Part shown: positions 55,089-63,708 of the stretch, one piece after another
Position numbering within the stretch: position 1 is the first letter of the stretch
Layout: the number at the start of each line of letters is the position of its first letter
Assembly (NCBI RefSeq): GCF_042214795.1
Contig: NZ_CP090177.1
Span: 620,001 to 684,000, forward strand
DNA: 64,000 bases
DNA from: Arcobacter iocasae
Lineage (GTDB): Bacteria; Campylobacterota; Campylobacteria; Campylobacterales; Arcobacteraceae
Direction: 5' to 3'
The notes under the pieces: generated by a model
The model's database searches: none
What the model saw: only the letters and a program-made list of their open reading frames with translations
What the model was told of the DNA's origin: nothing
Made by a program: the position numbers and the translations under genes

Positions 55089-56522
55089 TTATATTTTATT
55101 CTCTTCATTGTATTTCTCAATTCTAATAATATGCTCTTTTATTGCATCTAAACAATTCTTAACATTTCCTTTTTCCATCACTACTTCTTTTCTAAGAGGG
55201 TCATCTATAATAGTACTATATGATATATTATATATTTTTGCAAGTTCTTCAATTTTTTCTTCTTCAGTAGTTGGAATATGATTAAAAATAATATCATTTA
55301 AATAAAGTCTAAAATTTTTGTAACTATCATAGTTATGTACAAGATGAGAAAAGAATGTTGAACCAAACATCAAAGCAGGTTTATCTTTTAAATAACATTC
55401 TAAAGCTATTGTACCAGTTACAGTACATATTAATGCTGCTCTATCTACTAATTTATTGGTATTAACTTCTGACGAGACTAAAATTATTCCTGCTTTTTTT
55501 CTAATTTTTCTATACCAAGATGTTTTTCTTATTCCTAACATCATAGGATGCTCTTTTACAATTATATAAAAAGAACTTGGCATGTTTAATCTTACTAAAT
55601 CTATAGCCTTTTCCTGTTCTGTAAAGTATTGCTCTAATGTATTTATAGAAGATTCAGGAGTAACTTGTAATGCAAATAAAATAAAATTATTAGGTAGTTT
55701 ATTTATATCCTTATCATCAAATATATCGAAATATTTTTTCTGATATGAAAACATAAATTTTCTATATATCTCTAAAATTGGGACAATATTAGTTCTCATT
55801 TTTTGAAAAAAATTATCTTCACCAAAATAATTTTTTTCTAATCCCAACTTGTATTTGAAAGATGTAATAGCTCTCTTAAATACATTAGATACAACTATTT
55901 TTTTACTTTCATAGTCTGTCCATGTTTTTAATAAATTTGAACTATTTATTCTTTTCATTTTGAAATCAGTCAAAAAATTTTTTGCTAATTTAACATCATT
56001 ATTTGTAAATTTACCATAATATTTAGGGAGATTTTCTATAACTGTAGAAGAAAAAAATGATTTTCCTAAGTATCTAGTATGAACATAATATATTGGTTCA
56101 ATATTTAATTCATAACATAAATTTATCAAAATATTACCATCAACTGTTTCAATATCAGGGAATAACATATAATCTATCTTTTTTTCTAACAAATATTTCT
56201 TGTAAATTGAATATATGTTTTTTACTAATATTAATTGTTTATCTTTATCTATATTTCTATACCCATCTTTATCAGACTCTAAAATTTTATATATATTATT
56301 AAATTGAAAATTAATATTTGTATCATCATTTAAAGAATACGATTGATTAAATTTTTCATATAGATAAAGAATATTTTTTTTATCTAAAATATCATCAAAT
56401 AGTTTTTTTTGTTGATGACGTTGTACTATTGCATAAAACTCGAAATCTTCAATTCCTTCTAATACTAACTCTTTAAAAAAATAAGAAGTATTTGAAAAGC
56501 AATAAATACCTATTTTTTTCAT
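55089..56522 (-). CDS. Capsule-type (KpsS/KpsC-like) glycosyltransferase, function unknown
   Basis: The 477-residue cytosolic protein has no membrane segment. The N-terminal half (KKIGIYCFSNTSYFFKEL) looks like a GT-B acceptor domain. The C-terminal half has a pattern shared with capsule synthesis and Kdo-transferase-like proteins: ILFALQVTPESS, FYIIVKEHPMMLG, ILVSSEVNT and then the nucleotide-sugar-type loop VTGTIALECYLKDKPALMFG. The EHP and TGT-x-x-x-E elements are expected contacts for CMP-Kdo-like donors. The start ATG at 56522 overlaps the upstream TAA (TAATG); a start five codons earlier is also possible. No named function can be given with confidence. A donor of the CMP type would fit the cytidylyltransferase at the window end. 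Confidence 0.6.
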   Translation of the reverse strand: MKKIGIYCFSNTSYFFKELVLEGIEDFEFYAIVQRHQQKKLFDDILDKKNILYLYEKFNQSYSLNDDTNINFQFNNIYKILESDKDGYRNIDKDKQLILVKNIYSIYKKYLLEKKIDYMLFPDIETVDGNILINLCYELNIEPIYYVHTRYLGKSFFSSTVIENLPKYYGKFTNNDVKLAKNFLTDFKMKRINSSNLLKTWTDYESKKIVVSNVFKRAITSFKYKLGLEKNYFGEDNFFQKMRTNIVPILEIYRKFMFSYQKKYFDIFDDKDINKLPNNFILFALQVTPESSINTLEQYFTEQEKAIDLVRLNMPSSFYIIVKEHPMMLGIRKTSWYRKIRKKAGIILVSSEVNTNKLVDRAALICTVTGTIALECYLKDKPALMFGSTFFSHLVHNYDSYKNFRLYLNDIIFNHIPTTEEEKIEELAKIYNISYSTIIDDPLRKEVVMEKGNVKNCLDAIKEHIIRIEKYNEENKI

Positions 56523-57634
56523 TAGTCCATCATCCACTTAAAATTCAATTTAGATTTTTTAATCATATTACGATAAGTACCTTCATCAAAAGTATTAGAT
56601 TTATTTCCAAGTTCAATTAAATCAATATTACAATTCAATACATTATCAATAGAAATAGAAGGTAAATCTAATTCTAGTGATAAAGATGACATCTTAAGTT
56701 CATGATCAATTATTAGAATTTTCTTTTGCAAAATATATCCTATAATTGCGAGGTGATATCTCATTGTTATTATAAAATCAACTTCCTTTACACTATTTAT
56801 TGAATTAAAATTATTAATTAATTTATACTCCATATTAATACCATTATCCACAAGATATTCAAAAATAGCATTATCTCTTTGACCTATTTCTTCCTGAAAA
56901 GCTATATATATATATTTATATTTATTTTCATGTCTTTTTAAATTTTTTAGTATTTTATTCTTAAAATCAGCATCTTTCTTTAAATCAAATTCATATGTAT
57001 TAAAATAATCAATTAAACATAATCCTAAGGTAGTTTTTTCATTTTTATTATCTTCTTTAGAATTTTCTGAAATTTCAATCAATTCTTTTGTTAAAAATAC
57101 AATGTCAGAACTTAAAACAGATTTTTGTGGTATTATATATTTTAAATAAGAGTAACTTATACCATCTCTTACTGCAACAAAATTAGCTAACTTAAATATA
57201 TTCTTAACAAGAAATAATGTCATTGGAGAAGCGAGGATATCTAAACTAACTCCAAATATAATAATTTTTTTATTTAATAACTTTGAATAAATAGTAAATA
57301 ACAACAAAATAAAAATTGATTTATTAAATTTTCCTTTATCCAAAAATAAACCACCTGCACCTATTAAAAAGACATCACTTCTTTTAATGTACTTACATGT
57401 TTCCTTAAAATAGTTAAAAATATTAAAAATTTTTGAACCATTTTTCTGTAATATTTGCTCTAAATTTGTAAATAGGATATTCTTATAATTCTTTAATAAA
57501 TTAACTTCTTTATTATTTCTAATAAAAAAATACGACTTATTATCTATTAGAGATATTTCATCAATAATTGTCTTTAATAACAAATCATCTCCAAAATTCT
57601 CAAATCCGTAATAACCATATAAAAAATACTTCAT
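56522..57634 (-). CDS. Polysaccharide pyruvyl transferase-like protein (CsaB/WcaK family)
   Basis: The 370-residue protein begins KYFLYGYYGFENFGDDLLLKTII, the GxxGxxNFGDD start of the pyruvyl transferase family. It contains FLIGAGGLFLDKG, IIFGVSLDILASP, VAVRDGISYSYLK and the ketal-transfer type signature IITMRYHLAIIGYILQKK. Family members add pyruvate ketals to surface sugars from phosphoenolpyruvate, although some are glycosyltransferase-like. The histidine and arginine of the MRYHLAI motif match those important in the family. It overlaps the radical SAM gene by four bases and the capsule-type gene by one, so the three are tightly linked. Pyruvylation of the glycan is a reasonable guess. Confidence 0.8.
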   Translation of the reverse strand: MKYFLYGYYGFENFGDDLLLKTIIDEISLIDNKSYFFIRNNKEVNLLKNYKNILFTNLEQILQKNGSKIFNIFNYFKETCKYIKRSDVFLIGAGGLFLDKGKFNKSIFILLLFTIYSKLLNKKIIIFGVSLDILASPMTLFLVKNIFKLANFVAVRDGISYSYLKYIIPQKSVLSSDIVFLTKELIEISENSKEDNKNEKTTLGLCLIDYFNTYEFDLKKDADFKNKILKNLKRHENKYKYIYIAFQEEIGQRDNAIFEYLVDNGINMEYKLINNFNSINSVKEVDFIITMRYHLAIIGYILQKKILIIDHELKMSSLSLELDLPSISIDNVLNCNIDLIELGNKSNTFDEGTYRNMIKKSKLNFKWMMD

Positions 57635-58620
57635 ATAGTTCCTATTCTATGTCTTACATTTCGTTCAACATATTCATTCATTATATCATTATCTTTATAT
57701 TCATTATTTGTTGAAAAAGGATATTGATGAAAACAAACACACTCAGAAGGACAAGCAAACTTTTCTTTTTTTAATAATTTTTCTATTTCATGAGGTTTTT
57801 TAATTAAATTCACAACATTTTTATTATCACAGGGGGGAATCCACGCATATCCACTAGGAAGTAATTGTAAACCAAACATAGGATAAGAACATAATTTCCC
57901 AACATTATTTTTCTTTAAACTATTGTTAAAATCAATTGGTGCCTTAATACTTTTTATTACTTCTATATTTTTTTCAGAATAACCTTTAAGAGAAAAATGT
58001 GCTGGATTTATATTCAAAAAATAACCTTTATCTTTAAATAAGATAATTTCTTGATTTATACTTTCAATATCTGAATTAAATACAACTCTATTTACCATTA
58101 AAACTTTTCCATTATCATCTATTTTTTTTAAATTAGACAGTAACTGATTAACATCAATTTGAGAAGGATGATAAGATACATTGTATGAAATATATTTTTT
58201 TATCTCATCATCAAAAATAGGGATAACAGATCCATTAGTATCAATTCTTATGTTTAATTTTTTAAACATTTTACTTAATTCTAAAATTATTTTATTCAAT
58301 TTTTTATACAGTACCAATGGCTCACCACCAGTAAATGACAGATATAATTCATCTTTAGTTTCACTAATGGTCTTAAATAATTTAATCCATTCTTCAATTT
58401 TATAATTTTTAAATGAATCAGCATAGTTAAATATTCCCATTTCTTTCGCTACATAAAATGCATATTTTTGAAATTTGTTTTTTGGAAGCTTAGGTCCTCT
58501 ATTTTTAAACATATATGCATTCTTTGCTAAATTATCACGAAAAAAACAATAATTACAACTAAAGTTGCATTGATAAGTAATTACCCATTCAACATACAAA
58601 AATTTATTTTTATCTAACAT
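57631..58620 (-). CDS. Radical SAM protein with cysteine-rich C-terminus
   Basis: The 329-residue iron-sulfur enzyme has the cluster motif C18-x3-C22-x2-C25 (TYQCNFSCNYCFFRD), which binds the 4Fe-4S cluster that splits S-adenosylmethionine. The SAM-binding LSFTGGEPLVL lies near residue 100, and HPSQIDVNQLL follows in the half-barrel. The C-terminal part has further cysteines (GKLCSYP, IPPCDNK, FACPSECVCFH), which could hold an auxiliary cluster of the SPASM or twitch kind. The substrate is unknown: radical SAM enzymes of this shape modify peptides or sugars. Its place between a toroid protein and a pyruvyl transferase inside a glycan operon points to a sugar or glycolipid substrate. Oxygen sensitivity is expected. 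Confidence 0.87.
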   Translation of the reverse strand: MLDKNKFLYVEWVITYQCNFSCNYCFFRDNLAKNAYMFKNRGPKLPKNKFQKYAFYVAKEMGIFNYADSFKNYKIEEWIKLFKTISETKDELYLSFTGGEPLVLYKKLNKIILELSKMFKKLNIRIDTNGSVIPIFDDEIKKYISYNVSYHPSQIDVNQLLSNLKKIDDNGKVLMVNRVVFNSDIESINQEIILFKDKGYFLNINPAHFSLKGYSEKNIEVIKSIKAPIDFNNSLKKNNVGKLCSYPMFGLQLLPSGYAWIPPCDNKNVVNLIKKPHEIEKLLKKEKFACPSECVCFHQYPFSTNNEYKDNDIMNEYVERNVRHRIGTI

Positions 58621-59717
58621 TTTTCTTCCTCCAATAAAGCATCAATAAAAAACTTTATACCCCAATTTGGGATAGAATAGCCCATATATTTCCCATAAAA
58701 GGGTATACTCCCCATTATGCCACCAGATAAATTTTTATTACTTGAGACAATTTGTTTTAATTTAACAAAATCTAAAGTCTTGTCTCCATCAATTTTATAA
58801 TTGACATTATTATTAACATTAAAAATTTTATAACATATCCCTACCCATTGAGCCAATCCTGTCATACAATATTCTTTATTGCTTATATTGTAGTTTTCGT
58901 CATATTGAGAGTAAAGAATTCCATCTCTTATTGATATTTCTAGTAATTTATTAGAAAACTTTAATATAGATTTAAAGATTCTATCCTCTTGCGTTAACTC
59001 ATAAGCATCAAATAAACCTTCCAAAATATATATCATTGTATGTAAATAAGGATCATGATTTGAGAACGAGGAATACTTAAAAAATCCATTTTTTAACTGC
59101 ATTTTCATAGTCCATTCTATATTTTTCATACCCTTTTCAATAATATTTTTATCATTCAATAGATAGCCACTTTTTATTACTGCTGCTCCAACCCTAGAGT
59201 AATATGTATGAGGAATATTGTTATATGAGTACTTTGTAAAACTTCCATCTTCATTCTGGACGGAAAGTAACCAGTTCAAGGATAATAATAAATTATCTTT
59301 TATTTTAAATTCCGAATAGAATTGATATAAATAATTAAAACCAATAAGGATTTGGCCTACATCAAAGATTTGTTTTTTACCATTTAAATCATTAAAACTT
59401 CCATCTGCATTTTGTATTTTTTTTAACCATTTTACTGCTAATTCAACACTATTATAAATTTCAATTTTATTGTTTTTCCTATAAACATCTAAAAGGCTAG
59501 GTATAATATACCCTGTAGTTTCAGGGTAAGCATCTTGCCAACTATGTACAAAATTATATGAATGCGCATAACCTATACTACCAACTTCTTTTTGTGAGTT
59601 TAATAGCCATGTTACTGCATTATTAATATGCACATCATTTTCTCTTATTGAATTTCCTGAAACTACATATTTAAGAAAAATTTTACTATTTAATATTGTT
59701 TTTAAATACTTATTCAT
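58614..59717 (-). CDS. Alpha/alpha-toroid protein, VpsJ-like
   Basis: The 367-residue soluble protein has repeats of the terpene cyclase/prenyltransferase toroid type. Each repeat starts like WLLNSQKEVGSIGYA, WLKKIQNADGSF, WLLSVQNEDGSF and WTMKMQLKNGFFKY; Q-x3-G-[SF]-[FI] is the QW-type pattern. Such (alpha/alpha)6 barrels include the Vibrio polysaccharide protein VpsJ and lyase- or hydrolase-like folds. A DxDD cyclase motif was not seen, so it is unlikely to be a real squalene cyclase. The protein overlaps the radical SAM gene by seven bases and follows the methyltransferase gene directly, with no gap. Its role in glycan assembly or modification is unknown. Confidence 0.72.
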   Translation of the reverse strand: MNKYLKTILNSKIFLKYVVSGNSIRENDVHINNAVTWLLNSQKEVGSIGYAHSYNFVHSWQDAYPETTGYIIPSLLDVYRKNNKIEIYNSVELAVKWLKKIQNADGSFNDLNGKKQIFDVGQILIGFNYLYQFYSEFKIKDNLLLSLNWLLSVQNEDGSFTKYSYNNIPHTYYSRVGAAVIKSGYLLNDKNIIEKGMKNIEWTMKMQLKNGFFKYSSFSNHDPYLHTMIYILEGLFDAYELTQEDRIFKSILKFSNKLLEISIRDGILYSQYDENYNISNKEYCMTGLAQWVGICYKIFNVNNNVNYKIDGDKTLDFVKLKQIVSSNKNLSGGIMGSIPFYGKYMGYSIPNWGIKFFIDALLEEEKC

Positions 59718-60350
59718 CTATTTTTTCACAAAATAACTAATTCTATTTGGCATACGGTGTAACTTAGCTATTACGTTACCTATATCTGCCTTCTTTAACA
59801 TCTTTTCAAATTTTATTTCTGAAATTGTTTTTGATTTTCCCATTGTAAATATATTTTTTACAATAACACCAACTTTTGTATACAAAGAAGTGGGGATAGA
59901 TATATTAAATACAGCAACTCCTTCATCTTTTAATAATGAACTAACTTTAATTAAAGTAGTAATATTATGAGGAAGATAATGTCCATATACTCCAAGACTA
60001 ACAATATCAAATTTTAAAGAACTATTATAATCATCAAACAAACAACACTCATAATCAATTCTTTTAATATCAAATTCTTTAGATAATTTTTTAGCTTCGT
60101 TTAGCATATTTTTACTTCCATCTAGACAAACTAAATGCTCACAGTTTTTTATATATTTGTAATATCCAGCAGTGCCACAACCTACATCTAAAATGCTATA
60201 ATTTGGTATTAAAATGTCTATAGCAAATTCTTTCATATATTCAAAGTTATATGTAAAATCTCTTTTATTATGACTATTTGCATAGTTTATTGCATAGTCA
60301 GAAGAACAATCAAGTCCTAAATTTACGGCATCACCATCTATTTTACTCAC
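59718..60350 (-). CDS. Class I SAM-dependent methyltransferase
   Basis: The 210-residue protein has a Rossmann methyltransferase core. Motif I reads ILDVGCGTAGYYKYI (near residue 54), followed by the acidic residue at the end of strand two (LVCLDGSKNMLNEA), then DIVSLGVYGHYLP and GVAVFNISIPTSL. It resembles the Methyltransf_11/25 group, whose members methylate small molecules, sugars or lipids. The acceptor cannot be told. The start is GTG, and the gene overlaps the glycosyltransferase stop by eight bases; the stop is flush with the toroid gene start. Together with the radical SAM protein it gives two SAM-using steps in the operon. Confidence 0.83.
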   Translation of the reverse strand: MSKIDGDAVNLGLDCSSDYAINYANSHNKRDFTYNFEYMKEFAIDILIPNYSILDVGCGTAGYYKYIKNCEHLVCLDGSKNMLNEAKKLSKEFDIKRIDYECCLFDDYNSSLKFDIVSLGVYGHYLPHNITTLIKVSSLLKDEGVAVFNISIPTSLYTKVGVIVKNIFTMGKSKTISEIKFEKMLKKADIGNVIAKLHRMPNRISYFVKK

Positions 60351-61524
60351 TAATAATTCCCTTTAATTTAATTATATTTTCTTTTATATCATATTTTTTA
60401 ATTTTATCTATATTTATATTATTATTTTGGGAAAAGTTGCTATTGACAATATTTATAAGTTCTTTTACTATCCCCTCTATTTCAAAAGTATTATAACAAT
60501 TATATCCTAAATCTTTAATAATCCTAGATGTAGTTCCTTCTGGTGAAATGCCTAATATTGATTTACAACTTCCTATATAATCTGCTAATTTAGAAGGAAA
60601 AAAAATGCTAGTATTTTTAGATGGAGCATCTATTACTAAAAGATAATCAGCACTACTCATTAACATTAAACTTTCCATATAACTAACAGGTTCAATCACT
60701 GATACATTTTTTAATTTATATTCGGAAAGCATTATTTTTGCTTTTTTACCACCACCCACAAATTCTACACAGAATCTATCTAAATATTCTTCATCTATAT
60801 TTTTTATTGCTTCAAGTAATGCTTTAGGTGTTCTTTTACCATAAAAACTCCCTATGTATCTTAAAATGATTTTTTCATTTACTAAATTATTATCTTTAAA
60901 CATATTTCTATCGAAAGAATGGTTTATATAATCAATTTTTTTAATTAAATCAGGATATTTATTTTTATAGAAGTCACATGTTTCAATTGAAGTAAAAACT
61001 AATTTATCAGCTTTTTCAAAAGACTTTTTTTCTAAATCAGTATTTACATTTATCATATATGATTTAAAATGAGCGTGAGGATTATCTATCCAGGGATCAC
61101 TGTTGTGTGCAATCCATTTACAATTAAAATAATCTTTTAGTTTCATACCTAGTATATTTGTACTTAAAGGATATGAAAAAGTTAAAATAACATCAAAACT
61201 ATCTCTTTTATGTTTTGAGATTATAGTATTAAAAGCTCTATTCATCCATGAAACAAATGAATCTGGTCTTTGATAAATAAAAGACAAAAGCCTATTTTTT
61301 ACATAGTTAACATACATGTTAAAATTATTCTCAACTTTTATTACATTTATACCATCAAATATATTTGGATATAGTTCATTATCTACATTTGAATTTTCAT
61401 TTGCAGTTAAAACTGTAATATCTAATTCTGGATATTCTTTTAAGTAATTTAAAAATCTTCCTATCTGAATAGATTGAGGATAAAGTAATGGTGGCAAATA
61501 ATAACTAATAAATAAAATTCTCAT
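60343..61524 (-). CDS. Glycosyltransferase, GT4-like family
   Basis: The 393-residue GT-B type protein begins RILFISYYLPPLLYPQSIQIGRFLNYL, the usual start of GT4 enzymes of the WbuB kind. It contains WIAHNSDPWIDNP, LVFTSIETCDFYKNKYP and YIGSFYGKRTPKALLEAI. The C-terminal donor region, ADYLLVIDAPSKNTSIFFPSKLADYIGS, shows a loose F-P-S-K-L variant in place of the strict E-x7-E motif. It may add an N-acetyl sugar; no donor can be named. It lies downstream of wecB with a four-base overlap, and upstream of the methyltransferase. Confidence 0.82.
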   Translation of the reverse strand: MRILFISYYLPPLLYPQSIQIGRFLNYLKEYPELDITVLTANENSNVDNELYPNIFDGINVIKVENNFNMYVNYVKNRLLSFIYQRPDSFVSWMNRAFNTIISKHKRDSFDVILTFSYPLSTNILGMKLKDYFNCKWIAHNSDPWIDNPHAHFKSYMINVNTDLEKKSFEKADKLVFTSIETCDFYKNKYPDLIKKIDYINHSFDRNMFKDNNLVNEKIILRYIGSFYGKRTPKALLEAIKNIDEEYLDRFCVEFVGGGKKAKIMLSEYKLKNVSVIEPVSYMESLMLMSSADYLLVIDAPSKNTSIFFPSKLADYIGSCKSILGISPEGTTSRIIKDLGYNCYNTFEIEGIVKELINIVNSNFSQNNNINIDKIKKYDIKENIIKLKGIISE

Positions 61525-62642
61525 AAAATTTCTTCCAAAATTTTTGTAATTTTTTCACTAGTAGTCCCATCTCCATATGGATTTATCAAATTTTTGTATT
61601 TATTATATTCACAACTATTTTCTACTAATTTAATAACTTCTTGTTCAATATTTTTAGTCCCAACAAGCTTAACTGTCCCTGCATCTAGGGCTTCAGGTCT
61701 TTCAGTATTATCTCTCATAACAAGAACTGGTTTACCTAAACTAGGAGCTTCTTCTTGTATGCCACCACTATCTGTAAGTATTAAGTAACATTTGCTCATT
61801 ATATAAACAAAATCTCTATAGTCTAATGGTTCAATTAAATAAATGTTATCAACATTATTCAGTAAATCATATACAGGTTTCTGAACGTTTGGATTTAAGT
61901 GAACAGGATATATAAAATCAATATCTTTGTATTTTATTGCTAAGTTCTTGATTGAGATGCAAATATCTAAAAAACCTTCACCAAAATTTTCTCTTCTATG
62001 CCCTGTAATTAAAATAAATTTTCTATTACAAAAATTGTAATTAATATTATTTAAAATCTCTTTTTCTAAATAATTGACTTTTATATTATTTATAGTTAAA
62101 AATAAAGTATCAATCACACTATTTCCAACAATAAAAATATTTTTTTCATTAATATTTTCTTTTTGTAAATTTTCTTTTGCAATGATAGTAGGAGCAAAGT
62201 GATATTTGGCAATTTTAGATGTCAATTGTCTATTTATTTCTTCAGGAAAAGGTGAATACCTATTATATGTTCTCAACCCCGCTTCTATATGTGCTACATC
62301 TATTTGTTTATAGAAGGCAGATAAAGATGATATAAAAGATGTTGTTGTATCACCATGAACACAAACTAAATCAGGTTTGACATTTTCTAATACTTCTGAT
62401 ACTTTTAAAAGTAATCTAGAAGTAAGAAGTTCTAATGTTTGATTTTGTTGCATAATATCTAAGTCAAAATCAGGTTTTACACTAAAAAATGACATTACAC
62501 TATCAAGCATTTCTCTATGTTGAGCTGTTAGACAGATTTTTACATCAAAAGAATTATTATCTTTTAATTGCTTATATATAGGTATCATTTTAATCGCTTC
62601 AGGTCTTGTCCCAAATATAAATAATATTTTTTTAAATTTCAT
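61521..62642 (-). CDS. wecB: UDP-N-acetylglucosamine 2-epimerase (non-hydrolysing)
   Basis: The 373-residue enzyme interconverts UDP-GlcNAc and UDP-ManNAc in the cytosol. Motifs of the family are all there: FGTRPEAIKMIP at the start, CLTAQHREML, VHGDTTTSF, HIEAGLRTYNRYSPFPEEINRQ, ITGHRRENFG, LTDSGGIQEEAPSLGKPVLVMRDNTERPEA and a GTVKLVGT close. The start chosen is the ATG at 62642, with a GGATAAG site, giving an 11-base overlap with the upstream gene; a start six codons earlier has no good site. No ManNAc dehydrogenase (wecC) is visible in the window, so ManNAc itself, or an onward step outside the window, is the likely use. The hydrolysing NeuC-type reaction is less likely given the complete WecB motifs. 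Confidence 0.93.
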   Translation of the reverse strand: MKFKKILFIFGTRPEAIKMIPIYKQLKDNNSFDVKICLTAQHREMLDSVMSFFSVKPDFDLDIMQQNQTLELLTSRLLLKVSEVLENVKPDLVCVHGDTTTSFISSLSAFYKQIDVAHIEAGLRTYNRYSPFPEEINRQLTSKIAKYHFAPTIIAKENLQKENINEKNIFIVGNSVIDTLFLTINNIKVNYLEKEILNNINYNFCNRKFILITGHRRENFGEGFLDICISIKNLAIKYKDIDFIYPVHLNPNVQKPVYDLLNNVDNIYLIEPLDYRDFVYIMSKCYLILTDSGGIQEEAPSLGKPVLVMRDNTERPEALDAGTVKLVGTKNIEQEVIKLVENSCEYNKYKNLINPYGDGTTSEKITKILEEIL

Positions 62643-63708
62643 ACTTATCCAAACGCTCATTAATAATTTTTTTCATGTACTCTTTATCTCTAAACCACTC
62701 ACCTCTAAAAAAAGGGAATATATCTGCCCCAAATCCAGATTTAAATCTACTAATACCTTGCATTTTATTATCTGCCACTTCTTGTGATACATTCGGATAC
62801 CAATTCCAACCTATTTCATAATGAGTAAAATCATTTGATTTGAGATATTTTATAATCTCCCATTGAGCAAGATGTCCAATTCCTCTCTCTTTTTCATATT
62901 CTGGTAATGTAGCACCACTATGGTAATATGCTTTACTTTTATAAACATTTACTATTTGTGCCGAGATAATTTTATCTTTGATTGTTGTCAATGCTAATAT
63001 AGAGTAATTATTAAGAATCCAATTATACATATTTCCCCAAGTTTCATCTGGTCTAGTTTGTCTACCTGATGCCTTAAAATGGATATCTTTATAAATCATA
63101 AAAAGTTCTTTTGTTATATTCTCAGAATTATATACTTTTGTAGAGGCTCCATTTTTTATTGCAACTTTTATGTCACTTTTCGTACCCTTCCTAAAATTTC
63201 TGAATAAAACATCCTCTTCTTTATCTAATTTAAGAATATTAGAACTTATTGTTGTATCTTGAAATTTATACTTAATAAGTGGATTAACTATTATTTTTGT
63301 ATTTAATATATTATCAATTAGGGGAGATATCCCAAATGTCATATAATCAATTTTTTCACTTTCCGAAATTTCAAAAATCTTTTGAAATACAAGCTTTTCT
63401 ATTTTATCTCTATTATTTTTTGATAAATTACTTGAAAAAGCTGGATAAAGAGTAGGTATTCCAGCCATATTAAATTCATTTTTTTCTTTTTCAAAAAAAA
63501 TATATTCTTTTATCAAAGGTGCGAATGCAACAATTTCATTATTTTCTATAATAGCAAAAGATAAATTTTTACTACCTTCTTTTCTCATATTTAATGTATA
63601 TTCAATCCAATTAGTTGAATGTTGAAACCAAATATCTAAAGATTGATTAAAAAAATATTCCAACTTATTCTTATCTATATTGTCAAATTCAATAATTTCT
63701 ATTGACAT
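62632..63708 (-). CDS. FemAB-like GNAT acyltransferase
   Basis: The 358-residue protein has the double GNAT layout of FemAB/CelD-like proteins. A first domain has LSFAIIENNEIVAFAPLIKEY and a middle linker has NILKLDKEEDVLFRNFRKGTKSDIKVA, the RKGxRxDI-type hinge typical of the group. The second domain has LALTTIKDKIISAQIVNVYKSKAYYHSGATLPEYEKERGIGHLAQWEIIKYL, followed by HYEIGWNWYPN and ISRFKSGFGAD. In glycan operons, such proteins are thought to add an acyl or aminoacyl group to a sugar. The gene abuts the cytidylyltransferase stop and overlaps wecB. Aminoacyl transfer from tRNA, as in true FemAB enzymes, is not established here. Confidence 0.8.
   Translation of the reverse strand: MSIEIIEFDNIDKNKLEYFFNQSLDIWFQHSTNWIEYTLNMRKEGSKNLSFAIIENNEIVAFAPLIKEYIFFEKEKNEFNMAGIPTLYPAFSSNLSKNNRDKIEKLVFQKIFEISESEKIDYMTFGISPLIDNILNTKIIVNPLIKYKFQDTTISSNILKLDKEEDVLFRNFRKGTKSDIKVAIKNGASTKVYNSENITKELFMIYKDIHFKASGRQTRPDETWGNMYNWILNNYSILALTTIKDKIISAQIVNVYKSKAYYHSGATLPEYEKERGIGHLAQWEIIKYLKSNDFTHYEIGWNWYPNVSQEVADNKMQGISRFKSGFGADIFPFFRGEWFRDKEYMKKIINERLDKYEI

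Noticed and set aside
58614..59717. Squalene-hopene cyclase or terpene synthase
   Set aside because: The toroid repeats are there, but the protein is half the usual length and no DxDD or other cyclase motif is visible.
61521..62642. Hydrolysing UDP-GlcNAc 2-epimerase (NeuC) for nonulosonic acid synthesis
   Set aside because: The complete set of WecB motifs is present and no sialic-type synthase lies in the window, so the non-hydrolysing reaction is preferred.
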